Of a stretch of DNA of 30,701 nucleotides, positions 6,394 to 15,729 are shown in pieces. The position numbers were made by a program, and so were the translations under genes. Numbering within the stretch: the first letter of the stretch is position 1; every line of letters starts with the position of its first letter. The DNA is from CAZWDL01 sp964632995 (lineage in GTDB: Bacteria > Bacteroidota > Bacteroidia > Chitinophagales > Saprospiraceae), in the NCBI GenBank assembly GCA_964632995.1, contig CAZWDL010000090.1, positions 1-30,701 of the forward strand, read 5' to 3'. The notes beneath the pieces are model-generated. The model had not been told where the DNA came from. It searched no databases and was given only the letters and a program-made list of their open reading frames with translations.

Positions 6394-8622
6394 TTACTCC
6401 TCTTCTTCCAGCCCTGACCAGGTATGCGCCTGGGGGCCCTTAGCGGGTTGTACATCGACGGGGATACCGGTTAGGCGGGCCATACCGGAGATGGGCTCCA
6501 GACTATCGGGGCCGTCGGCGGCCAGGATGTTGACATTGACGCCTTTGGTCTTGTTAGCAATTTGCTGCCCCGTTTTCTGGTGGCCCCAGCCATGAGGCAG
6601 GGCTACGGCGCCGGGCATTAGATCATTGAGCAGGCGTACGGGAAGCCGTACGGTTCCGGTAGCGGAGCGGACATCGGCCAGGTCTTTAGGTTGCAGTCCC
6701 AGCCGCCCGGCATCATCCGGATGCATGTACAGGTAGTTGGTATGCCGTTCTCCACTGACGAAGGCTTGCAGATTGTGCGTCCAGGAGTTGTGAGTGGTGA
6801 CGAAGCGTTTGGTGATCAGCCGCAATTGGTCTTTTGTTTCCAGCTCTTTGTAAAAATCCAGTTCGAGCCGGCGGGCCTGTCCCAACAGGATGGCTGGGGC
6901 AAGCTGGATCCGCCCGTCCGGGGTGTACACGCGCTGTCCGAGAAAGGAGCCGGGCTGGTGATCCTCACGAAGTACACCGTGCGGGTGGCGCAGCAGTTTG
7001 CGGAAGCTTCCCTGCCCAGTTACGCGCAGGAGGAGAGAAAGCAGGCTACGCTGGGGCAGGCTGGGTTGTTCATCGCCGGGCCGGCGCCAGGAGTGCCAGC
7101 GCTTCATAAGTTCAAGTAAACGCTGTGCCGTTCCCGAACCGAACAGGTTGACGCCGCTGGCCCGCGCCAGGTCGAGATAAATAGTGGCTTCATCGCGTTG
7201 TTCTCCTTCTGCTTTTACGATCCGCTCGGTTGCCTGCAGGTAGGGTTTGGACTGCAGCCCCAGCATCAGGGGAAAGATGAAAGGCAGGTCGGGGCGTTCC
7301 AGCGGAGAGGTGCAGGGCAGCATGTAGTGGGCCAGGGCGCCGGTTTCGGTAGGTTGAATATCCAATGTTACGAGTAACTCCAGTTTTTGGAAAGCTTCCC
7401 GCAGCCGCTTGGAATTAGCCATGGTGATAAGCGGATTGCCGCCGGTGACAAACAGCGCCCGCAGCTGTCCATCCCCGGGTGTCAGAATTTCGTCCGCCAT
7501 TAACCCTCCCGGAAAAGCATCATTGACAGAATGCAAGTTGCCCACCCGGGATCGGTCGCGGCGCATAAGAATACCGCGTTTGCTGCCAAAGCGGGCAAAG
7601 TCCATTATCCCTTTGCCTACCAGTGCACCGCCGCGACGGTCCAGGTTGCCGCTGACGGCGTTGATCACTTCCTGAATCCAAAAGGCCAACAGGCCGTTCC
7701 CTCCCATGTTTACGCCCGTCGAACTGTATAATACGGCGCCGTCGGCCTCCAGATAAGCCGTGACCATCTCCCGAAGGCGGGCGGGCGGGATCCGGGTAAC
7801 CTCGGCACTGCGTTCTGCCGTCCAGGGCTCGGCGAGCTGCACTATCGATTCGTACCCTTTCATGTACCGATTCACCTTTTCCCGGTCTACTCCACCGCAA
7901 TGCATCAGCTCCCGGAGAAAAGAAAGGTAAAAAAACACATCGGCGCCGGGCCGGATAAACACGTGCTCCCCCGCCACTTTGGCCGATTCGGTACGCCGGG
8001 GATCGACGAAAAAAATCCGGCAGCCACGGCGTTCCATCTCCTTGAGATGCAGACTCGGATTAGGCACCTGCAGAAAACTCCACTTCGAAACCACCGGGTT
8101 GGCGCCTACCACGATGAGACAATTCGTATGGTGCAGATCGGGGAAAGGCTGCGTAAAAGGAAAGCCGTACATGTGATCGGACACGGCAAATTTGTTGCTG
8201 CAATCCTGTGTTGCCGAGGCGTACATACTGCGGGAACCGACGCCCTGCATAAAGCCCTGGGCAAATACCGGATGCAGAACGCCGAACCCGGCTGCCGTCC
8301 CCACGTACATTCCAATAGCGTCCGGACTATAATTCCTGCGCAACTGCCGGACCTTAGCCCCGATTTCCTCCAAAGCCTGCTCCCAGGAAATGCGCGACCA
8401 ACTGTCACCCTCGCGCTTCATCGGGTACTGCAAGCGGTCCGGAGAAGAATAAAGCCGGTGTTGCTTCAGCCCTTTCGGACAGGCGAATCCACGTGTGGCG
8501 ACATGCGCAGTGTCCGGTCGGATATCTACAATCTGGTTACCTTCCAGCGATATTTCCAGGCCGCAGAGCGACTCGCAAATACGGCAAAAAGTGTGGATCT
8601 GATGAAGTGAGGTATTTTCCAT
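6394..8622 (-). CDS. molybdopterin-dependent oxidoreductase (formate dehydrogenase/nitrate reductase-like)
   Basis: This is a catalytic subunit of the DMSO reductase superfamily. The 742-residue protein has an N-terminal [4Fe-4S] motif (Cys13, Cys16, Cys20, Cys48 in TFCRICESLCG and GFACPKG), a central bis-molybdopterin-binding region (CLIVVGANPVVSKWS, then RIFFVDPRRTESAKVAGEH; later ALFVTGGNPLITMANS), and a C-terminal molydopterin dinucleotide-binding domain (YLYMHPDDAGRLGL, ADVRSATGTVRLPV, ALPHGWGHQ). Cys141 in SATQDCSNKF sits where the Mo-ligating Cys/Sec is expected, which is inference by position. There is no Tat signal, so it is probably cytoplasmic. It has no partner electron-transfer subunit or cofactor gene nearby, so the substrate is unknown. 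The ATG at 8622 is directly preceded by AT-rich DNA. Confidence 0.9.
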   Translation of the reverse strand: MENTSLHQIHTFCRICESLCGLEISLEGNQIVDIRPDTAHVATRGFACPKGLKQHRLYSSPDRLQYPMKREGDSWSRISWEQALEEIGAKVRQLRRNYSPDAIGMYVGTAAGFGVLHPVFAQGFMQGVGSRSMYASATQDCSNKFAVSDHMYGFPFTQPFPDLHHTNCLIVVGANPVVSKWSFLQVPNPSLHLKEMERRGCRIFFVDPRRTESAKVAGEHVFIRPGADVFFYLSFLRELMHCGGVDREKVNRYMKGYESIVQLAEPWTAERSAEVTRIPPARLREMVTAYLEADGAVLYSSTGVNMGGNGLLAFWIQEVINAVSGNLDRRGGALVGKGIMDFARFGSKRGILMRRDRSRVGNLHSVNDAFPGGLMADEILTPGDGQLRALFVTGGNPLITMANSKRLREAFQKLELLVTLDIQPTETGALAHYMLPCTSPLERPDLPFIFPLMLGLQSKPYLQATERIVKAEGEQRDEATIYLDLARASGVNLFGSGTAQRLLELMKRWHSWRRPGDEQPSLPQRSLLSLLLRVTGQGSFRKLLRHPHGVLREDHQPGSFLGQRVYTPDGRIQLAPAILLGQARRLELDFYKELETKDQLRLITKRFVTTHNSWTHNLQAFVSGERHTNYLYMHPDDAGRLGLQPKDLADVRSATGTVRLPVRLLNDLMPGAVALPHGWGHQKTGQQIANKTKGVNVNILAADGPDSLEPISGMARLTGIPVDVQPAKGPQAHTWSGLEEEE

Positions 8623-8664
8623 TTTCTAATTATAAAAAATTAGATTTATTTGCGTAAAAATACG

Positions 8665-8672
8665 TAGTTTTG
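8665..8672 (+). promoter_or_regulatory. TAnnTTTG promoter-like element for the first adhesin
   Basis: TAGTTTTG followed by CAC matches the Bacteroidota -7 consensus on the plus strand. If used, it would give an adhesin leader of about 325 nt containing the repeats at 8750-8820. A TTG at 8650-8652 is too close to be a standard -33 box. Confidence 0.35.
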
Positions 8673-8749
8673 CACAGAGAGAAAATTTAACTTATTCCTC
8701 TCGTTGTTGTATTATATTTTTTGTATATTCCACTTTTGATTACCAATTG

Positions 8750-8820
8750 ACTGGCCCCTCGTGATGAAGATAAACGCATAACTGGCCCCTGAATCCAAAT
8801 TTCCTTACGCATCTTCATCA
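8750..8820. repeat. interlaced direct and inverted repeats in the adhesin leader
   Basis: ACTGGCCCCT occurs twice in direct orientation (8750-8759 and 8781-8790). TGATGAAGAT (8762-8771) is perfectly inverted as ATCTTCATCA (8811-8820), enclosing the second direct copy. This could be an RNA hairpin, a regulator-binding array or a repeat remnant; the sequence does not decide. Confidence 0.5.
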
Positions 8821-8999
8821 TGAAAATGACAGAAACCCTTTTACAAATCTGCCCTGTTTTTGCCGCGGAACCGTGGCTCCCCAATCCTCCCCCTCCTTTT
8901 GCTAATGCCTGGCATTAGGTACAGATCTATGCAGCTAAGCAAATAACACGGATCAACATTTTCTGGAACTTTGATACTACTAACATAAACCCAAAAGCA

Positions 9000-11900
9000 A
9001 TGAGTGTTATCTTTTCCGCCTTTCGGCAAAAGAAAAAGCCGAAACGCATCGACCAGCTTATTCCAAAGGCCATGGGCCTTATTTTCCTTTGCCTGTTTGC
9101 CCTTTGGCGCCCCCCACAACTGCTGGCTGAGGGCACCCGTCAACTCGCTCCTACCCCGAGCGACATCACCATGCTGCTCACGAGCCGCGTCGATTTCAGC
9201 AACTTCGCTGCTTTCGATGGCCCGGCCGACAGCCGCCTGTACCTCACGATCGCCGATCCTTCGGAAGTCATTCACCTCGGATTGACCAGCGAGTATACGG
9301 AACAGGGCACGCCTATCAGCAGTATGCTCAACAGCCGTTACCGCTTTCGTATTAAACGCGTCAATCCGGACGGCGCCGACCCCGTGGTACACGGCCCCTT
9401 TATCATCGACAATACAAACGCCAATGTCAGCGGCTGGGATGACGCTGCCTTCGGCGCCTACAGCACCGGCCTCATGGCGCCCAACCCCGCCAACGGCAAT
9501 CAGATGGATCGTGTTTTTGAATTCCTGCCCGGTCAGGCCGGCGATTATTATATCGAATTTCAAGACTACGGCATAGATGGCGACCCCAAGGTGTTGATTG
9601 GCTATTGGGATATTACGGTTACCCGGGATGACAGTCCGGTAACCGGCCGCGTGTGGTCCAGAAACTGGGCCCTGCGCACCCCTGTGGAAGACGGCACCAA
9701 TCCGAAAGAATGCGGATGGGACCGTAAATTTAACGGCACCCTGTATTCCTACACCGCCGATGGTTTCGTCTCCAAAATCGATTTCACCGATTCCGGATTC
9801 CAGGGACTGGCCTTCACCGTGGCTTTTAACACCACCGGCCCCGGTACTAGCGGTAATTTTGCGGAAGACCGCAAATCTATCCCCGGCGTCAACGCCACCA
9901 ATAATGCCGCCCAACATAAAATATTTCTCCACGAACCCGATCGCGCTGTGTTTCCCGACGGAGAGTGCGGCGCCGTTAACGGCGCCGGCACGATCAACTG
10001 TGATGCCGACGGCAATTACTGCCTTGAGGTCAGCGTCACCCGCGCCGGTCAGGTCGACATTATCCTCGACTTTAACCAAAACGGCCGCTTCGATCCCGAA
10101 TCGGAAGATGTCATCCTCGTCCACTGCTTCGAACCGGATGGCCCACTCAGCAAATGCGTCTCCTGGGACGGCATGAAAGGCGACGGCTCCGCTTTCGAAT
10201 TCGGCGAGCAGGTTGACCTCATTTACGTCTATACGCAAGGGGTTCAGAACTGGGCCGTCTATGACGGAGAGTTCCTGAAAAACGGCTTTTGCGTAGAAGC
10301 CGTGCGACCGCAATGCGGTGATATGAGCCTGACCAATGTGCTCTACTGGGACGATCGCAATATCAACGAGGCGCCCGGCACCGGCCAGCCCCTCGACGGC
10401 CGCGGCGGCTGCGAATGCCGCACCGAAAATTGCCGCACCTGGACCAACTTCGAACCCAACCAGAGCTGCACGACCCTCAACGATGCACTCACAACCGGCT
10501 ACGGGGACAAAAGCACCCTTAATACCTGGTGGTTCGCCAGCGTCACCCGTGTGGTCAGCCAGAATGTACCTATACTCACCTGCCAGATCAAGGGCCCCGA
10601 TGTCATCTGCGAAGGCGAGTCCACCGTATTTAAAGTGGAGGTCTCTCCCGAATCCGCTACCCACAGCTACCGCTGGGAAGGCCCGGGGGATTTTACAGCC
10701 GACGGCCCCTCGACAGGAAATATCAGTGTTGCGGGCACTTACTGCGTAACCGTAACTGATGAACAGGGCTGTGAAACTCTTTGCTGCCGGGAACTCAAGG
10801 TCAACGAAATGCCGGCACTGGAATGCAGCGCCAAGGCCGCTTCCTGCTTCGGTGGCCAAGACGGTGAAGTCACTACCAATGTCAGCGGTGGAAGCGCTCC
10901 TTATGAATTCAGCCTGGACGAAGGCGACTTTCAATCTTCGGGCAACTTCTCCGGTCTTTCCACCGGTACGTACACCATTACAGTCCGCGACGCCAACGGT
11001 TGTAGCATGACTTGCGATATCAGCGTCGATCAGCCAGAAGCACTTACCTGCGGAATTGAAAATATACGGCCGGTCACCTGCGCGGGTGATCAGAACGGAA
11101 GCGCTACCGTAAATGCCTCCGGAGGAAGCGGCAGCTATACCTACCTCTGGGACAACGGCGAAACCACCGCTACCGCCACCCAGCTTTTGGCAGGTACGCA
11201 CGAGGTTACCGTCACCGATGCCAACGACTGTACCGTGACCTGTACCGTAAATATCGAAAGTCCCAGCCCGCTTTCCTGCTCCATCAGCAACGTGAAAAAG
11301 ATCCGCTGTGATGCAGAAAGCAACGGCCAGGCCACCGTCGCCGCCGAGGGAGGCAACGGCGGGTATACCTACCTGTGGGACAACGGCGAAACTACCGCTA
11401 CCGCTACCCAACTGCTGGCCGGCCTGCACGAAGTAACCGTCACGGACGCCGAAGGCTGCTCCGTCGTCTGCAGCGTTACGCTGGAAGAGCCTGCGCCACT
11501 CATCTGCGAAATTGGTGATACCAGGCCTATTAACTGCCTCGGTGAAGCCACCGGCCAGGCCACGGTCGTAGCCAGCGGCGGTAATGGAAGCTATAATTTC
11601 CAATGGGATAACGGCGAAATCGGCGCTACCGCCTCCATGCTTTCCGCCGGTAAGCACACGGTCACGGTCACCGACGGACTGGGATGCACGAGCACCTGTT
11701 CGATCGACATCACAGCACCGCTGGAAGGGCTCTCCTGTGAAATCACGGATGTTATTCCCGTCGGCTGTAAAGAAGAGAATAACGGCAGCGCTACCGTTGT
11801 CGCCAGCGGCGGTAACGGCGGCTACACTTATCTGTGGGATAACGGGGAAACCACGGCTACTGCTTCCCAACTTACCCGGGGGGAACACAGCGTCACCGTC

Positions 11901-14900
11901 ACGGACGAACTGCAGTGCACTACGATCTGTTTGGTAAAAATCGGGGAAGCTGCCGAGCTCGCCTGTTACGTCGACATCATCCAGGACGTCACCTGCAAAG
12001 GCAACAGCAACGGAAGCGCTGAGGTGTTCCCCATCGGTGGCGTACAGCCCTACACCTTCGAATGGGATAATGGAGAGACCGGCAAAATTGCAACAAATCT
12101 CTCTCCCGGTATCCACGAAGTAACCGTCACGGACGCTATCGGCTGCACCACTACCTGCGATGTACGCATCAGCGACGGTATCAAGGAGTTTGCCTGCTGG
12201 GCGATGAACGCTAACGATGCCAGCTGTGAAGGCGCCAGTGACGGCGCCCTCTTTGTCATGACCTCCGGCGGCGTGGAGCCCTTTACCTATGAATGGAGCA
12301 ACGGCGAAACTACCCGGGAAATCAAAAACCTGAGCGCAGGCTCCTATAGCGTTACCGTCACCGACGTTAACGGCTGTCGTTCAGTCTGCGCCGTCGACGT
12401 CATGGAACCAAAGGTAAAGCTGGTTTGCCCGGCCTCCCTCGAAGTCAGCTGCGCGGATCCTGAGCGGGACGCCAAAATCGCCGCCTGGCTCGATAATGTA
12501 GATATACTTAACTCCTGTGAAGACCAGCCGGCAGTCAGCAATGATTATGACTTCCAGCGTTTCGACGGCGGCGACTGCCGTACGGAGCAGATCGTTACCT
12601 TCTCCCACGAAACACCGACCGGCCGTATCGCCACCTGCCAGGCAGTCATCACCCTGCGACACGAAGAGGCGCCCGTAATGACCTGCCCGCCCGATCTGGC
12701 TGTCGACTGTTCCGAGCCCTTCCCGGCTAAGGATTTTGCCGGCGGCTCCATCGTCAGCGACTGCGGGCTGGAGTACAACTTGGACGTAGCCTGGGTTGCC
12801 GATGAAACTTCCGGTCAGCCGGCCGGCAACGGCGAAATCGAAACGATTACCCGTACTTACCAGGCCACCGACAACTGTGGCAATACGGTTTCCTGCACCC
12901 AAACCATTCAGGTAACGGTCGACACGGAAGCTCCCGTAATTACCACTACCGGGCAACTGGAGGGTGTCGGTGAGGGAAGCACCCTCACCGTAGAGGCCAA
13001 TTTCCAGGATCCGGAATGGGATCCCGTTTCCTTTAGCGCCGCGGATATCACCGCAACCGATGAAAATCAGCCGGTGGATATTTCCTTTGACGCTACCCTC
13101 CTGGAGGACCTCGAGACCTGCAGCAGCGAAGGCTACCTGCAGCGCTGGGAACTCACCTGGACGGCAACCGACGCCTGTGGCCAGGAAGCCGGCTTTACCG
13201 TCTTCCTCGACGTGGTCGACACCACGGCGCCCAGTATTGCCGAAACGCCTGCGCCGGTGGTGGAAACGACCTGTGAAAATATTCCGGAAGCGCCCAGCCT
13301 GTCATTGCTCGACAACGGCCGCGGCGGCGAAGTGCACTACGAACAGCGCTACCTGGATCCGATCTGCGATCCGAAATACAGAATTGCCCGTATCTGGACA
13401 CCGACCGACGGCTGCGGAAACGAAGGAGAAACCTTCACCCAGGTTATCACCGTAACCCGTAGCAACGCCGTGCCGGTCATGACAGTGGTCGCGCCCCAAC
13501 TCCAGGGCCTGTCCAGTGGCGATACCCTCAGCACCGACTGCGCCGGCCTCGCGCAACTGATCAACGGAGAGGATCTGGTTACCGCGGAAAGCGTTTGCTC
13601 CCGTCAGCTCACACTGAGCAAATCCCACGAGCGCATCAGCGCACCGCTCTGTACTCAGCAGGACTACGAGTTACACCGGATTGCCTGGCTAGCCAAAGAT
13701 GAATGCGGCTGGAACAACACCTTCGAGGTCATCGCCAAGATCACCGATCAGTCGGCTCCCCGCCTGTCATTCCAGCAACCTGAGTACGCCGGCCTGGCCG
13801 ACGGGGACACCATCACGGTTTCCTGCGGCGCCTTCGAAAACCTGCGCAGCGATGCCGGCCTGATCACCGCTACCGACGACTGCGACAAGGATCCGGGCGT
13901 GAACATTGTAGTAGACGAGCTCCGGGAACCGAACCTCTGCTCCCTCTCCGGTTCCGACCCGGCCTACCGCATCACCTGGCAGGCTACCGATCAGTGTGAC
14001 AACCGCACTTCGCTTTCCCTGAACCTGATCATTGTCGACAATACGCCCCCTACGATTCACAATCTGCCGGCAGATACCTGTGCGGCGGAGGCGCCGCCCA
14101 TCCCTGACAACATCTACGCTATCGATGACTGCGGCGGCGAGGTGAGCCTGACCTTTCAGGGCGAGCGCCGGGAGGAATGCTTTGCAGGCGGCACCCGCAT
14201 TATCCGCACCTGGGTCGCCTATGATCAGTGCGGCAACAGTACCCGCCACGAGCAATACATCACCTACGATGACACCTTCGCTCCCTACATGCGGGTGGTA
14301 ACGAAGGAAGGCGAATTTATCAGCGATGGATCAACCGTCACACTCGCTACCGACTGCAACAGCGGATTCGAATACGGTTTGCCGGAGCTGATGGTCAATG
14401 TCTTCGACTTCTGCCAGTCTAACCTCGGCCATGAAACCGAGATGGAACTGCTCGAAACAGGAAATTGCCTGGAAGACGGCTTCCTGTACCGCGTCCGGAT
14501 AACTTACACGGCTACCGATAACTGCGGCAATACCGGCGCCTTTAGCTTTATCGCGCAACTCGTCGATACCGAAGCACCGGTATTTGATGAGCAAAGCCTG
14601 AGTCAAACCGTAGCCTGCGATGCCGAGGTACTGCCCACTCCGCTGCTCAGCGACTGTGATGCGGCCGTTACCCTTACGCTGCTCGACAGCCAGCCGGCAT
14701 CCGGTTTCTGCACCGAAGGCGTAAAGCAAATCACCCGCCTGTGGGAAGCCATCGACGCCTGCGGCAACAGCAGCATCGCCGAACAGGTTCTGCTGGTCGG
14801 TGAGGAAACACAGCAACCAAACCCGCTGCAGGAGGACAAACAGGCCGGAAAAGACCTGGAACAATCTGCTCTTACCCCTCAGAGCGGCGCCATCAAGGTG

Positions 14901-15137
14901 TTCCCGAACCCGAGTCATAACGAGGTGTTCTTCAACCTCAGCGACTTCAGCGGCCAGGAAGGTCAATTGCGGATCATCAACCTGATGGGTCATGTGGTAT
15001 ACGAAACGGAATGGGATGCTATTCCCGCTCAGCCCATTCCTTTAGATCTCGCCAACGTACAGGGCGGCGTGTATACCATCACCCTGCAGGTTGGAGATAG
15101 CACCGTCAAGCAGGAGAAATTTATTGTTAGCAAATAA
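9000..15137 (+). CDS. giant T9SS-secreted surface protein with SprB-like and HYR-like repeats
   Basis: This is a 2045-residue predicted cell-surface or secreted protein. It has a basic N-terminus and a signal peptide (MGLIFLCLFALWRPPQLLA, residues 25-43). Residues about 45-520 are an unrecognised Asp/Gly-rich domain. Residues about 525-605 are Ig/PKD-like. Residues about 606-1140 hold seven SprB-like repeats of 75-78 residues. About 1141-1950 hold eight HYR-like modules marked by xxATDxCGN (for example YQATDNCGNTVSC and WTATDACGQEAGF). The C-terminus (about 1965-2045) is a type A T9SS sorting domain with IKVFPNPSHNEVFF, LRIINLMGHVVYE, LANVQGGVYTI and a basic tail. Paired Cys throughout suggest disulfide-stabilised modules. 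SprB in Flavobacterium is a mobile gliding adhesin; adhesion here is inferred, and gliding is not shown. A strong terminator follows. ATG 9000 is preferred over 9072 because it supplies the basic n-region. Confidence 0.92.
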   Translation: MSVIFSAFRQKKKPKRIDQLIPKAMGLIFLCLFALWRPPQLLAEGTRQLAPTPSDITMLLTSRVDFSNFAAFDGPADSRLYLTIADPSEVIHLGLTSEYTEQGTPISSMLNSRYRFRIKRVNPDGADPVVHGPFIIDNTNANVSGWDDAAFGAYSTGLMAPNPANGNQMDRVFEFLPGQAGDYYIEFQDYGIDGDPKVLIGYWDITVTRDDSPVTGRVWSRNWALRTPVEDGTNPKECGWDRKFNGTLYSYTADGFVSKIDFTDSGFQGLAFTVAFNTTGPGTSGNFAEDRKSIPGVNATNNAAQHKIFLHEPDRAVFPDGECGAVNGAGTINCDADGNYCLEVSVTRAGQVDIILDFNQNGRFDPESEDVILVHCFEPDGPLSKCVSWDGMKGDGSAFEFGEQVDLIYVYTQGVQNWAVYDGEFLKNGFCVEAVRPQCGDMSLTNVLYWDDRNINEAPGTGQPLDGRGGCECRTENCRTWTNFEPNQSCTTLNDALTTGYGDKSTLNTWWFASVTRVVSQNVPILTCQIKGPDVICEGESTVFKVEVSPESATHSYRWEGPGDFTADGPSTGNISVAGTYCVTVTDEQGCETLCCRELKVNEMPALECSAKAASCFGGQDGEVTTNVSGGSAPYEFSLDEGDFQSSGNFSGLSTGTYTITVRDANGCSMTCDISVDQPEALTCGIENIRPVTCAGDQNGSATVNASGGSGSYTYLWDNGETTATATQLLAGTHEVTVTDANDCTVTCTVNIESPSPLSCSISNVKKIRCDAESNGQATVAAEGGNGGYTYLWDNGETTATATQLLAGLHEVTVTDAEGCSVVCSVTLEEPAPLICEIGDTRPINCLGEATGQATVVASGGNGSYNFQWDNGEIGATASMLSAGKHTVTVTDGLGCTSTCSIDITAPLEGLSCEITDVIPVGCKEENNGSATVVASGGNGGYTYLWDNGETTATASQLTRGEHSVTVTDELQCTTICLVKIGEAAELACYVDIIQDVTCKGNSNGSAEVFPIGGVQPYTFEWDNGETGKIATNLSPGIHEVTVTDAIGCTTTCDVRISDGIKEFACWAMNANDASCEGASDGALFVMTSGGVEPFTYEWSNGETTREIKNLSAGSYSVTVTDVNGCRSVCAVDVMEPKVKLVCPASLEVSCADPERDAKIAAWLDNVDILNSCEDQPAVSNDYDFQRFDGGDCRTEQIVTFSHETPTGRIATCQAVITLRHEEAPVMTCPPDLAVDCSEPFPAKDFAGGSIVSDCGLEYNLDVAWVADETSGQPAGNGEIETITRTYQATDNCGNTVSCTQTIQVTVDTEAPVITTTGQLEGVGEGSTLTVEANFQDPEWDPVSFSAADITATDENQPVDISFDATLLEDLETCSSEGYLQRWELTWTATDACGQEAGFTVFLDVVDTTAPSIAETPAPVVETTCENIPEAPSLSLLDNGRGGEVHYEQRYLDPICDPKYRIARIWTPTDGCGNEGETFTQVITVTRSNAVPVMTVVAPQLQGLSSGDTLSTDCAGLAQLINGEDLVTAESVCSRQLTLSKSHERISAPLCTQQDYELHRIAWLAKDECGWNNTFEVIAKITDQSAPRLSFQQPEYAGLADGDTITVSCGAFENLRSDAGLITATDDCDKDPGVNIVVDELREPNLCSLSGSDPAYRITWQATDQCDNRTSLSLNLIIVDNTPPTIHNLPADTCAAEAPPIPDNIYAIDDCGGEVSLTFQGERREECFAGGTRIIRTWVAYDQCGNSTRHEQYITYDDTFAPYMRVVTKEGEFISDGSTVTLATDCNSGFEYGLPELMVNVFDFCQSNLGHETEMELLETGNCLEDGFLYRVRITYTATDNCGNTGAFSFIAQLVDTEAPVFDEQSLSQTVACDAEVLPTPLLSDCDAAVTLTLLDSQPASGFCTEGVKQITRLWEAIDACGNSSIAEQVLLVGEETQQPNPLQEDKQAGKDLEQSALTPQSGAIKVFPNPSHNEVFFNLSDFSGQEGQLRIINLMGHVVYETEWDAIPAQPIPLDLANVQGGVYTITLQVGDSTVKQEKFIVSK
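10816..12420 (+). repeat. seven tandem SprB-like repeats (~228 bp each) within the adhesin gene
   Basis: Repeat starts are at about 10816, 11040, 11268, 11494, 11728, 11955 and 12188, each beginning with a hydrophobic-x-Cys (ALEC, ALTC, PLSC, PLIC, GLSC, ELAC, EFAC). Each contains a GG-x-Y-x(1-3)-W-x-NGE core (except the first) and ends V-TV-D-x-x-x-C-x-x-x-C. Repeats 2, 3 and 5 are nearly identical around TYLWDNGETTATA, also at DNA level, pointing to recent duplication or gene conversion. Confidence 0.9.
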
Positions 15138-15172
15138 GCTCCTCCTCTTGTTATAATGTGCTGATAGATAGA

Positions 15173-15220
15173 ACGGCCCATCGCCCATCCAAAAGCGATG
15201 GGCCGTTTTATTTTTGTTTG
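15173..15220 (+). terminator. intrinsic terminator after the first adhesin
   Basis: A 13-bp perfect stem, AACGGCCCATCGC (15173-15185) / GCGATGGGCCGTT (15196-15208), with a 10-nt loop, is followed by TTATTTTTG. It begins 36 bp after the stop codon. Confidence 0.9.
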
Positions 15221-15729
15221 TTTGAATATTATTTTGCACCATCTATTATTTTTCTTTATTTTTAAAAACATAGAGCGCACAAGTAAAAAACTTCTTTTAC
15301 TTATCCCTCCTCCCCTTAATACATATCCCTTGAACTATAAAAAAGAAATGCAGCAAGCATTCCTTTTTTGTACTATCCAAAACCGGGCCTATTCATCCAT
15401 ACAGATGAATAGTTCGCGTTCCGTAACCAAAACTATGACAACAAGTATACCCTTTCCCGAAATTCTATATCCTCCTCCATTCTTTCTTTTCCGAATACGA
15501 AAGTATCGCAAATAGAATTTTCCAGTTTCTCTTAACCAATAAACTAAATCCCAATGGTGCTTTTCAACCTGCCACCACCATACAGATAATTTTGTAACCT
15601 GAACCTGCCGCAACTTTACCGGCGCGGTTCGATGGCGCGCCCTCACGGCGCGGACCATCCTGGTATTGCTATGCCCCGGCGGAGCTTTCCACCGGAACAC
15701 GACCTCAGTTTCACCTAAAAATTTTTCAA
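15221..15729. other. AT-rich intergenic region between the two adhesin genes
   Basis: No supported gene is seen. It contains a 9-bp stem-loop CTATTCATC (15389-15397) / GATGAATAG (15404-15412) with loop CATACA, not followed by U residues, so more operator-like than terminator-like. A minus-strand ORF at 15389-15772 has no signal peptide, motif or promoter and is not called. Confidence 0.5.
15587..15594 (+). promoter_or_regulatory. TAnnTTTG promoter-like element for the second adhesin
   Basis: TAATTTTG matches the Bacteroidota -7 consensus on the plus strand, about 135 bp before the small ORF at 15730 and about 320 bp before the open frame of the second adhesin. No good -33 box is seen. Confidence 0.4.

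Larger units (their letters stand above)
8623..8999. other. intergenic leader region between divergent genes
   Basis: This region separates the minus-strand oxidoreductase from the plus-strand giant adhesin. It must hold both promoters. It contains one promoter-like element and a repeat structure (listed separately). Small ORFs here have no supporting features and are not called. Confidence 0.5.

Noticed and set aside
8687..8884. Small minus-strand ORF of 65 codons upstream of the first adhesin
   Set aside because: It runs across the repeat structure of the leader and has no recognisable features.
8841..12116. Minus-strand ORF of 1091 codons opposite the first adhesin
   Set aside because: It mirrors the GC-rich third positions and repeats of the plus-strand gene, has no recognisable domain or signal peptide, and the plus-strand frame has signal, domain and sorting evidence. 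It is an antisense shadow.
10816..12420. CRISPR-like regularly spaced repeats
   Set aside because: The units are about 228 bp, in frame and encode a conserved protein fold with Cys pairs; there are no short repeats with unique spacers and no cas genes.
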